NCBI GenBank assembly: GCA_045602005.1
Contig: JAZSAS010000047.1
Location: 1 to 5,384 of the forward strand
DNA length: 5,384 nt
Source of the DNA: UMGS755 sp045602005
Lineage (GTDB): Bacteria > Bacillota > Clostridia > UBA1381 > UBA9506
Reading direction: 5' to 3'
The notes under the pieces are model-generated. The model worked only from the letters and a program-made list of their open reading frames with translations. It was not told where the DNA came from and did no database searches. Both the position numbers and the translations under genes were made by a program. This document shows positions 1 to 4,083 of this stretch, one piece after another (the stretch's first letter is position 1; each line of letters begins with the position of its first letter).

Positions 1-187
1 AACAGGCGTCGATTAGTGGTGCCCGTGCGTGCGCAAAGCTTTGAGCGCACCACGCATAATGAAGCTACCAAGTCCCTGAGTGTGACGGCTCACGCCCGGA
101 CGAGGGAATGTAAATAACCGTCTGCGCCCGGAGAAGTTCCCGTGGAAGGGTTTTCGGACAGGGGTTCGACTCCCCTCGCCTCCACCA
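1..187 (+). ncRNA. ssrA: transfer-messenger RNA (tmRNA), 3' part; 5' end outside the window
   Basis: tmRNA rescues stalled ribosomes together with SmpB, acting first as an alanyl-tRNA and then as a short message. Only the 3' half is here, so the tag-peptide reading frame lies to the left. The tRNA-like end is clear: T-stem AGGGG (160-164) and CCCCT (172-176) enclose the loop TTCGACT (165-171). They are followed by acceptor strand CGCCTCC (177-183), discriminator A184 and an encoded CCA (185-187). Upstream, stem TCCCT (73-77)/AGGGA (103-107) encloses a hairpin whose GACGG (84-88) can pair with CCGTC (118-122). This is an H-type pseudoknot of the kind found just before the tRNA-like domain. The last 18 bases are repeated downstream, which marks this gene as an integration target. 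The exact 5' boundary cannot be seen. Confidence 0.95.
170..187 (+). repeat. attachment-site copy 1 (att1), inside the tmRNA 3' end
   Basis: This 18-base segment (end of the T-loop, 3' T-stem strand, acceptor strand and CCA) is repeated exactly at 372-389, and its last 11 bases recur at 3355-3365. tmRNA and tRNA 3' ends are well-known targets of tyrosine integrases, which leave direct repeats of the 3' end while keeping the RNA gene intact. Calling it an att site is an inference from the repeat position; no integrase is in the window. Confidence 0.75.
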
Positions 188-192
188 AAAAA

Positions 193-225
193 GGCGGCGA
201 TCCCATTTGGGGTCGCCGCCTTTTT
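193..225 (+). terminator. intrinsic terminator of tmRNA
   Basis: GGCGGCGATCCC (193-204) pairs with GGGGTCGCCGCC (209-220) around the 4-base loop ATTT, giving 12 pairs with one T-G wobble. A run of five T follows at 221-225. It starts 5 bases after the CCA end, the usual place for the ssrA terminator. A run of A at 187-192 gives it a weaker bidirectional character. Confidence 0.92.
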
Positions 226-255
226 CTGCGCGTGGGGAGTCGAAGCCTGAGAGGG

Positions 256-304
256 CTGCGTGCGACAAGGAAAATAGTCCGGGGGACTGTTTTCCCGCAC
301 GCAG
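256..304. repeat. long imperfect palindrome (21 bp stem) in the 202-bp unit
   Basis: The outer arm 256-264/296-304 is a perfect 9-bp stem. The inner arm 269-280/284-295 is 12 bp with one G-T wobble. The only interruption is a 4-base bulge (ACAA, 265-268) on the left side, and the loop is GGG (281-283). No T-run follows on the plus strand, so a terminator is not the obvious reading. A REP/MITE-like palindromic repeat or a structured RNA is possible. Confidence 0.7.
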
Positions 305-371
305 GTGCGCAGGCAGGTACCGAAATGCGAAGCATTTGGGTCGCCAAGCACTGCAAGCGCGAAGCGATTGC

Positions 372-389
372 CTCCCCTCGCCTCCACCA
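372..389 (+). repeat. attachment-site copy 2 (att2)
   Basis: This is an exact 18-base copy of tmRNA positions 170-187, ending in CCTCCACCA. It lies 202 bp downstream of the first copy and is not preceded by any other tmRNA sequence: the base-paired T-stem strand is missing, so it is not a second tmRNA. It marks the left boundary of the 2976-bp module and is directly followed by the repeat at 379-587. Confidence 0.75.
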
Positions 390-587
390 TTCATTCTCAC
401 GTCCGGTGAGAAATACCAAGAATACGCCTCATGGCCAACCTTTCCTGGCCATGAGGCGTATTTGTTTGTGATGCCCAGTATCAGCATAAATGGCAAACTT
501 TTTGGTTTTTCGTAAAATTCCAAAGTTGCGCTTATCCAGTATCGACTGGCTATATCGGGCGCGGAAAGCTTTTGCCGACGCTCGGCA
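379..587. repeat. att-adjacent structured repeat, copy A
   Basis: This aligns with 3355-3563 at a constant offset of 2976 bp without gaps, at about 84% identity by hand count (175 of 209). The first 24 bases (379-402) and the block 535-559 are identical in both copies, while 481-534 is only about 70% identical. Inside it are inverted repeats TTCTCAC/GTGAGAA (395-401/405-412 region), a 17-bp hairpin (421-462), CCAGT-ATCG-ACTGG (536-549) and GCCGA-CGC-TCGGC (574-586). No reading frame is conserved. It is probably a mobile-element end or a conserved post-gene module carrying a terminator; which of the two is not settled. Confidence 0.85.
421..462. terminator. 17-bp perfect hairpin, likely bidirectional terminator (copy A)
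   Basis: AATACGCCTCATGGCCA (421-437) is the exact reverse complement of 446-462, with loop ACCTTTCC (438-445). On the plus strand it is followed by TTTGTTTG. On the minus strand the T-tract is poor (GTATTCTTGG). It lies downstream of the minus-strand genes of the module and could end their transcription. The matching hairpin at 3397-3438 has a compensatory base change, so the fold itself is under selection. Confidence 0.6.
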
Positions 588-685
588 TTTTAGCTGGTTT
601 TTGAAATTAAGATTACCTGCTTAGCCAATCGTTCCTTTGCACATGCTGGAGGGCTAAGATTTCTCTAATTGATCCAAAATAACAG
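588..685. other. short AT-rich spacer with a weak hairpin
   Basis: No gene is seen. CTTAGCC (620-626) and GGCTAAG (652-658) could pair across a 25-base loop just past the stop codon of the neighbouring minus-strand gene. There is no T-run on the minus strand after it, so I do not call a terminator. Confidence 0.35.
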
Positions 686-1426
686 TTATCCCGGGAATGG
701 GATTTTGTTATATAGGTTGGATATAGGCACGATGAGATATTTAGAAGAAAAATTAATGGGGTAAAAGACGGCTTCTTTAATAAGTTGATCTAAAACGATA
801 AACCTGTATTCCTGCTGCATCGAAAAGAAAGTATCCTTGCAAAGAAGATGTCTGTGCCTGTTATCATATGTAACAGCGATTTCAGCGCTTTTTTTATATG
901 CCTCTGCTCCGCTCGAAAGAAACGCAAACATTTGGAGGGAGTTATATTCGTAATCATAATATCGAATGGAATCACCAACTACACTGTGCCCATTAATTTT
1001 TAATATATCGCCTATAAACTTTTCAGGTTCGAAAATTATCAGCGCATGAGTTGCATCTCTAAAATCGTTTCTGATGCGATCTATTTTGTGTTTTCTGATG
1101 TTGACATATAAGTTTTCATTTTCTGCAAAAATATCCGTCTCATCATATTTAGACAAACAAAATACGGGCATATTATTTACATCTTGAATCGAAACCACAA
1201 ACTCACATTTTGGAAAATTCCATAATAATTCATCGGTTTCAGGATGATACAATCGAACGCTTTCGGCTTTGATTTTCATTTTTCCATCAAGCAAGTCGCC
1301 TTGCCCTTTGTTGTGTAACGCTTTTTCCATCAAGACATAATTTTGTGATGGGGCGAAACGAATTGAACCATCTACAATTTGCTGTAGATGCTCTTGTTTT
1401 CCGTATTTTACAAATATGTTGCTCAC
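686..1426 (-). CDS. DUF2971-like protein of unknown function (246 aa)
   Basis: I do not recognise an exact family member, but the order of motifs resembles DUF2971-type proteins. An N-terminal segment IFVKYGKQEHLQQIVDGSIR (4-23) has the form KYxxxEHLxxLxxGxI. GQGDLLDG (41-48) follows, then a VFCLS strand (88-92) and ALIIFEPEKF (128-137). YDYEY follows near 157-161, and QEYRFIV (205-211) matches the 'xEYRFxx' block near the C-terminus of that family. There is no signal peptide or membrane segment, so it is probably cytoplasmic. I chose the GTG at 1426 because AGAGGG sits 8 bases upstream (1435-1440). The longer frame from a GTG at 1495 has no well-placed site and adds a low-complexity leader. 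It lies 96 bp after the SHOCT-domain gene on the same strand and may be co-transcribed with it. DUF2971-like proteins often occur in accessory and defence regions; the function here is unknown. Confidence 0.8.
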   Translation of the reverse strand: MSNIFVKYGKQEHLQQIVDGSIRFAPSQNYVLMEKALHNKGQGDLLDGKMKIKAESVRLYHPETDELLWNFPKCEFVVSIQDVNNMPVFCLSKYDETDIFAENENLYVNIRKHKIDRIRNDFRDATHALIIFEPEKFIGDILKINGHSVVGDSIRYYDYEYNSLQMFAFLSSGAEAYKKSAEIAVTYDNRHRHLLCKDTFFSMQQEYRFIVLDQLIKEAVFYPINFSSKYLIVPISNLYNKIPFPG

Positions 1427-1434
1427 CAGTAATT

Positions 1435-1440
1435 CCCTCT
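1435..1440 (-). promoter_or_regulatory. ribosome binding site deciding a GTG start
   Basis: On the minus strand AGAGGG is followed by 8 bases (AATTACTG) and GTG at 1426-1424. The upstream in-frame starts (GTG at 1495, ATG at 1462 and 1444) have nothing comparable at the right distance, so this site sets the start of the DUF2971-like gene. Confidence 0.65.
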
Positions 1441-1522
1441 TCATGTGTGCCGTGTGTGTCATGTGGTTTTGTTGGGCGCAATTTTTGTTTTTCACAAAAA
1501 ATACAAGTGTTTTCCTTTTGAC

Positions 1523-2287
1523 TTACATTCTTTTCAATATATCCGTCTTTTTTGCGTCATATTCATTTTGTGTAATAAGTCCCTCGTCAAGCATAGCTTT
1601 TAGCTTGCGCAAAGCATCAAGCGAATTTTCTGTCTTAGACCGATTATCAGCATTTTTGTTTGCTCTTTGAGTCTGTACAACAGAGAATTCCTTGTCAGGG
1701 ATTAGCTTCATGAACACATCATAGTCTTCTGGTGCAAATTCAAGTCTCCCTTTGTTATATACAAGAATTGTTCTGCGTTCATCATGCCGAATAATTTCGG
1801 ACTTAATAGATTCATTTTGGGGACGAGCGGCGATTAGTGCCCCAGTTGAACCCGCTATTGCCCCTGCTATAGCCACATCGACCATGTTGCAAGATTTGGT
1901 GCCGCCACCCGAAATCTTAGTCTCTGTATATTTTTGGCCTTCTCTGGAAAAGTAATTAATATTATCCAGGTGGATGGCTTGTTTCTGCCAGTTTGGAGTT
2001 TTTGACATATCAATATCCCAATTTTGGGGCTGGCAAATGAATAATTTTAAATGATTGTCGGAAATAAATGCGTACCATTTTTTGCTTTTTAGTGTAACAA
2101 TTCCATTGTGACCTTTGGTGTAACCATACTCTCTGCGAGCTGCTTCATAGGTTTCTTTGAGTTTTTCTTTTTGCTTTTTTTCAGCTTCTCTTTTTAATCT
2201 TTGGGCATTTTCTTGTTCTTGGATTTGCTTTTGTCGTGCAGCTTCTTCGGCTAATCTTTCTTCCTTGCTTTTAAATAATCTAAACAT
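1523..2287 (-). CDS. coiled-coil / PH-like / SHOCT-domain protein (254 aa)
   Basis: Three regions can be seen. Residues 7-55 are highly charged and rich in Lys, Glu, Gln and Ala (SKEERLAEEAARQKQ...), a probable coiled coil. Residues 60-205 look like a bacterial PH-like domain: strands around KKWYAFIS and HLKLFIC, then NINYFSREGQKYTETKISGG, a Gly/Ala-rich turn (139-152, AIAGAIAGSTGALI), then RRTILVY and YDVFMKLIPDK. Residues 222-252 (SLDALRKLKAMLDEGLITQ followed by EYDAKK) are a clear SHOCT domain, a short C-terminal module found in many unrelated proteins and thought to aid oligomerisation or binding. The ATG at 2287 has GGAGG 9 bases upstream; an ATG 33 bases further up has none. The Gly-rich stretch is short for a membrane span. 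The job is unknown; it could be a membrane-associated or assembly factor for the gene that follows. Confidence 0.88.
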   Translation of the reverse strand: MFRLFKSKEERLAEEAARQKQIQEQENAQRLKREAEKKQKEKLKETYEAARREYGYTKGHNGIVTLKSKKWYAFISDNHLKLFICQPQNWDIDMSKTPNWQKQAIHLDNINYFSREGQKYTETKISGGGTKSCNMVDVAIAGAIAGSTGALIAARPQNESIKSEIIRHDERRTILVYNKGRLEFAPEDYDVFMKLIPDKEFSVVQTQRANKNADNRSKTENSLDALRKLKAMLDEGLITQNEYDAKKTDILKRM

Positions 2288-2329
2288 AGTTTCTCGCCTC
2301 CGTTTTAATGGTTGTAGCATAATTCAAGC

Positions 2330-2383
2330 AAAATAGCAAAAAGGGAATAAGTGGGATGCCATTACTTTGCTACTTGCTATTTT
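2330..2383. promoter_or_regulatory. 10-bp inverted repeat upstream of the SHOCT gene (possible operator)
   Basis: AAAATAGCAA (2330-2339) is the exact reverse complement of TTGCTATTTT (2374-2383), with 34 bases between. A second TTGCTA lies at 2367-2372. The pair sits between the 82-aa gene stop (2430) and the SHOCT gene start (2287), where a promoter or an attenuator would be placed. Binding by the nearby XRE regulator is conceivable but not shown. The loop is long for a terminator. Confidence 0.4.
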
Positions 2384-2429
2384 AGCATAGGACAGTTGGA
2401 TTGTGAACAATAATTACTATAACCTGTTT

Positions 2430-2678
2430 TTATCCAAAATCATGCCGTCCACCGCCGGAACTGCCCAGCGTTTCAAAAACGCACACAATCTCCTCGATTT
2501 TTCGAAAGCAACTCTCGTCATCAAGGCTGCAATCTTCGATGATGGACTTGATTTTTTGCAGGGCCTTGTAGCACTCCGCTTCTACAATCTGTTCTGCATC
2601 TAAATGCAAATTAGGAAATATGATCTGCGCATTTTGCTGAGACAAGATTTGCGCCAGAATTTCTTTGTGTAATTCCAA
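2430..2678 (-). CDS. small acidic protein of unknown function (82 aa)
   Basis: This is a helical, acidic protein beginning ELHKEILAQILSQQNAQI, with a Cys-containing centre (AECYKALQKIKSIIEDC) and the C-terminal tail GSSGGGRHDFG. I recall similar unnamed short proteins from gut Clostridia, including the RHDFG ending, but cannot name a family. The start is uncertain. AAGGAG (2688-2693 on the minus strand) is 9 bases before a TTG at 2678, which I prefer. An ATG at 2687 directly abuts that site and could use AAGG a little further up, giving 85 aa. A longer frame from 2777 would run through the promoter and the divergent gene's binding site, so it is unlikely. It is divergent from the XRE gene, about 100 bp away, which suggests that regulator controls it. 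Confidence 0.7.
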   Translation of the reverse strand: MELHKEILAQILSQQNAQIIFPNLHLDAEQIVEAECYKALQKIKSIIEDCSLDDESCFRKIEEIVCVFETLGSSGGGRHDFG

Positions 2679-2728
2679 ACTGCCCATCTCCTTGTGCCTT
2701 TTTCTTACGAGTTGTAAATCTTTATTAC

Positions 2729-2758
2729 AGAATAATCCAAAAACGGTGCTATTGTCAA
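2729..2758 (-). promoter_or_regulatory. sigma-A type promoter for the 82-aa gene
   Basis: On the minus strand, TTGACA (2758-2753) matches the -35 consensus exactly. TATTCT (2734-2729) lies 18 bases on as a 4-of-6 match to -10. Transcription would begin near 2722, about 30 bases before the ribosome binding site. The -35 box overlaps the probable -10 box of the divergent regulator gene. Confidence 0.6.
2747..2755 (+). promoter_or_regulatory. possible extended -10 promoter for the XRE regulator
   Basis: TGCTATTGT has the TGnTAnnnT form of an extended -10 box. No good -35 box is seen at 17 bases. Initiation near 2762 would give a very short leader, with the ribosome binding site at 2766-2774. 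It overlaps the -35 box of the opposite promoter, so the two directions could compete. Confidence 0.4.
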
Positions 2759-2782
2759 GGTGAACAGGAGGTGACACCTTGA
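2755..2782. promoter_or_regulatory. 8-bp inverted repeat around the XRE gene's ribosome binding site (candidate operator)
   Basis: TCAAGGTG (2755-2762) is the exact reverse complement of CACCTTGA (2775-2782). The 12-base spacer holds the ribosome binding site AGGAGGTGA (2766-2774), and the TTG start codon lies in the right arm. Half-site centres are 20 bp apart, two helical turns, which suits a dimeric XRE repressor binding next to both promoters. As RNA it could instead form a hairpin that hides the start codon. Confidence 0.5.
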
Positions 2783-3021
2783 AGATTTACGATTTCGATG
2801 GGAAAAAGAATATCTCCGGTGACCGTATCCACCAAGCCAGAACAGCAATGAGACTGTCTCAGGCAGACCTCGCCGCCCGTATGCAGGTCAACGGTGTCAC
2901 CATTGAACGTGAAGCCATCAGCAAAATCGAAACCGGAGATCGTTTCATCACCGACTACGAACTGATGGTGTTTGCAAAAGTTCTCGGTGTTTCTTTGGAG
3001 TGGCTTACCGAGCAAGAATGA
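2779..3021 (+). CDS. XRE-family helix-turn-helix regulator (80 aa)
   Basis: This is a single-domain Cro/C1-type (HTH_3) DNA-binding protein. Residues 14-24 (GDRIHQARTAM) form helix 1, and LSQADLAARM (26-35) holds the first helix of the HTH. TIEREAISKIETGDR (41-55) is the recognition helix and following turn, with the typical ISKIExG signature. ELMVFAKVLGVSLEWL (61-76) is the C-terminal helix of the fold. The TTG start follows AGGAGGTGA by a short spacer. There is no sensor, protease or effector domain, so it is likely a small repressor, perhaps autoregulated through the inverted repeat over its own start. It is the only plus-strand gene of the module and is divergent from the 82-aa gene. Its composition (near 50% GC) is higher than that of the AT-rich genes to its left. 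Confidence 0.93.
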   Translation: MKIYDFDGKKNISGDRIHQARTAMRLSQADLAARMQVNGVTIEREAISKIETGDRFITDYELMVFAKVLGVSLEWLTEQE

Positions 3022-3105
3022 CCCTCCACCAACGGAGCGGAAATCTTGCTTTCGGCGTTTCCGCAACCTCGAAATGCCAAGCCGATGGACGGCAAAACGA
3101 ACAAC

Positions 3106-3168
3106 AAAAATGTTGCCTGAATGAAAGGTGGTGCGGTACCTCGACCATCCATTCAGGCAACATTTTTT
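3106..3168 (+). terminator. intrinsic terminator after the XRE gene
   Basis: TGTTGCCTGAATG (3111-3123) pairs perfectly with CATTCAGGCAACA (3150-3162), extended by the A-run before it and the seven-T run after it (3163-3169). The loop holds a second 6-bp stem, GGTGGT/ACCATC (one wobble), so it folds as one long rod. Flanking A and T runs make it able to act in both directions. Confidence 0.88.
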
Positions 3169-3169
3169 T

Positions 3170-3354
3170 ACTGTGAAATGAGTCTTTCGCTAGCTGCCTC
3201 CCGGAAGCACCTCAAAAGCGCTCCTGCCGAGCCGTCAAAACCGTGTTTTTGCCCTTAAAATCACGAATGGATTTCCTTGCCATCCACCCCTCCGGCACCC
3301 GGGATAGCCTCCATATCCATATAGGTTTGGGCGTGAGAATGGAGGGTCACGCGC
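3170..3354. other. non-coding segment between terminator and att3
   Basis: I see no gene here. Near its right end CGTGAGAAT (3332-3340) faces ATTCTCACG (3369-3377) across the att3 core, and GCGTGA (3331-3336) faces TCACGC (3347-3352). These may be recombinase-binding inverted repeats at the right end of the module. The rest shows no clear structure. Confidence 0.5.
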
Positions 3355-3365
3355 CGCCTCCACCA
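3355..3365 (+). repeat. attachment-site copy 3 (att3)
   Basis: CGCCTCCACCA repeats the acceptor strand and CCA end of tmRNA (177-187). It is followed by the same 13 bases that follow att2, so the identity with 379-402 is 24 bp. The T-stem part present in att2 is not kept (CCG instead of CTCG context), so only 11 bases match tmRNA. It is exactly 2976 bp from the second copy. Confidence 0.65.
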
Positions 3366-3395
3366 TTCATTCTCACGTCACGTGGGAAATAACAA

Positions 3396-3439
3396 AAATA
3401 CGCCTCATGGTCAACCTTTACTGACCATGAGGCGTATTT
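3396..3439. terminator. hairpin with T-tract, likely terminator of the toxin/immunity operon (copy B)
   Basis: AATACGCCTCATGGTCA (3397-3413) pairs with TGACCATGAGGCGTATT (3422-3438), and flanking A3396/T3439 extends the stem. On the minus strand it is followed by TTTTTGTTATTT, a good U-tract, so it probably ends transcription of the genes at 3589-5384. On the plus strand the tail is TTTGTTTG. Confidence 0.68.
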
Positions 3440-3588
3440 GTTTGTGATACCCAGTACCGCCATAAAAAACAAACTTTTTGAGTTTGCGCAAACTTACAAA
3501 ATTGCTCCTGTCCAGTATCGACTGGCTATATCGGGTCCAACAACCTTTTCCCGACCTTCGGCATAAAACACCGTTTCACTCCACAGCG

Positions 3589-4068
3589 TCACTCATCGTA
3601 TTCAACACAGTAAAATATTCCAGTTTCCAAATCATAAACAGCCGCAAAGAAATCAGAGAATGCTTCCTCTATCAAGGCAAGCGCTTCGTCTTGGTATGTC
3701 CACAATACACATTCTTCTTTCAATGCAGACTCCGCTTCGGGAATTAACTCCAGTTTCTGCCGCGCTTCGTCATAAGGATAGGAATTCCAAAACCCCTCTC
3801 CCGCCAAATAAGCTTCAAACGCGTATCTCTGTTCTGTGGGAATCTGTGCCACAGTCATAGCTATACCCCTTCGGCGGAAGAACCCTTGGTGAGTATCTGT
3901 TTCCCGAAGAAACTGTGTTTCTTCGGGAAACAGAATTTTCACACGGGCAGGTGCATTTGTGTACCAGATTCCATACACCAAAAACGCACACACCAAAAAC
4001 GCACACACCAATGTCACGCATAAGGCTATAATTGCATATGCATATAAAAAGATACGTGTTTTTCTCAT
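3589..4068 (-). CDS. membrane-anchored protein, candidate immunity protein (159 aa)
   Basis: I do not recognise the family. Residues 1-5 are positively charged (MRKTR), and about 6-34 form one long hydrophobic segment (FLYAYAIIALCVTLV then CAFLVCAFLV). This is a signal anchor that would leave the C-terminal 120 residues outside the membrane. That part is acidic (many Glu; ends CVEYDE), with aromatic residues and no catalytic motif I can name. The ATG at 4068 has AAGGAG 9 bases upstream, and that site overlaps the stop codon of the gene before it; the genes are 13 bp apart, so they form one operon. Being small, acidic and directly downstream of a toxin-like gene fits an immunity role against a toxin acting on the envelope. 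This is inferred from position and layout, not from homology. A 15-bp tandem repeat lies in the membrane segment. Confidence 0.75.
   Translation of the reverse strand: MRKTRIFLYAYAIIALCVTLVCAFLVCAFLVYGIWYTNAPARVKILFPEETQFLRETDTHQGFFRRRGIAMTVAQIPTEQRYAFEAYLAGEGFWNSYPYDEARQKLELIPEAESALKEECVLWTYQDEALALIEEAFSDFFAAVYDLETGIFYCVEYDE
3975..4010. repeat. 15-bp tandem repeat (2.4 copies) in the membrane-segment codons
   Basis: The unit ACACCAAAAACGCAC occurs at 3975-3989 and 3990-4004, followed by ACACCA at 4005-4010. On the coding (minus) strand it gives the repeated residues CAFLV within LVCAFLVCAFLV, so each unit adds five residues in frame to the hydrophobic span. Such repeats change length by slippage. 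Confidence 0.85.
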
Positions 4069-4077
4069 AGACCTGCA

Positions 4078-4083
4078 CTCCTT
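4078..4083 (-). promoter_or_regulatory. ribosome binding site overlapping the upstream stop codon
   Basis: AAGGAG on the minus strand (4083-4078) overlaps the TAA stop (4084-4082) of the toxin-like gene and is 9 bases before the ATG at 4068. This is an arrangement for translational coupling, so that the second protein is made in step with the first. Confidence 0.75.

Larger units (their letters stand above)
188..389. other. 202-bp structured non-coding unit between att1 and att2
   Basis: The unit is bounded by the two 18-base tmRNA-end repeats. It holds the tmRNA terminator and then a chain of foldable segments. CTGCGTGCG (256-264) pairs with CGCACGCAG (296-304). Directly inside, GGAAAATAGTCC (269-280) pairs with GGACTGTTTTCC (284-295) around GGG. 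AAATGC (323-328) pairs with GCATTT (332-337). GCAAGCGC and GCGATTGC (353-371) pair with one mismatch. GGGGAGTCGAA (235-245) is the reverse complement of the tmRNA T-loop/T-stem segment 165-175. I see no credible gene: the open frames here lack ribosome binding sites and run through tmRNA. It may be a small palindromic mobile repeat or a deletion remnant of a larger element. Confidence 0.5.
3355..3563. repeat. att-adjacent structured repeat, copy B
   Basis: This is the gap-free partner of 379-587. The 17-bp hairpin, the CCAGT-ATCG-ACTGG element (3512-3525) and CCGA/TCGG (3551-3561) are kept. A further inverted repeat, CAAACT/AGTTTG (3470-3486), is better formed here than in copy A. It lies directly past the 3' end of the toxin/immunity gene pair, as copy A lies past the DUF2971-like gene. 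On the minus strand it is therefore a common tail of both gene sets. Confidence 0.85.

Noticed and set aside
13..523. Several overlapping open frames on both strands (for example minus 13-390 and plus 142-471)
   Set aside because: They run through tmRNA, its terminator and the palindromic unit, lack ribosome binding sites, and have sequences typical of spurious translations of structured RNA genes.
379..587. Integron attC site or CRISPR array interpretation of the repeats
   Set aside because: There are only two distant copies with no short spacers, and no attC-type core sites (GTTRRRY and its partner) were found in the hairpin.
1427..1495. Longer start (GTG 1495) for the DUF2971-like gene
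   Set aside because: There is no ribosome binding site at a workable distance, and the extra residues are low complexity; AGAGGG points to 1426.
2288..2345. Promoter for the SHOCT gene (TTGCTA-17-TACAAC on the minus strand)
   Set aside because: Each box matches only four of six consensus bases in AT-rich DNA; too weak to list as a feature.
2679..2777. Longer start of the 82-aa minus-strand gene at 2777
   Set aside because: It would place coding sequence over a consensus TTGACA promoter and the divergent gene's ribosome binding site; a well-spaced AAGGAG supports the start near 2678 instead.
3022..3031. CCTCCACCA just after the XRE stop codon as a further att copy
   Set aside because: Only nine bases match, the context does not match on either side, and the adjacent repeat module is missing; probably chance.
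3106..3169. T-box riboswitch reading of the GGTGGT...ACC segment in the terminator loop
   Set aside because: The core T-box sequence (GGTGGNACCGCG) is not matched, no specifier stem is recognised, and no amino-acid gene follows; a plain intrinsic terminator explains it.
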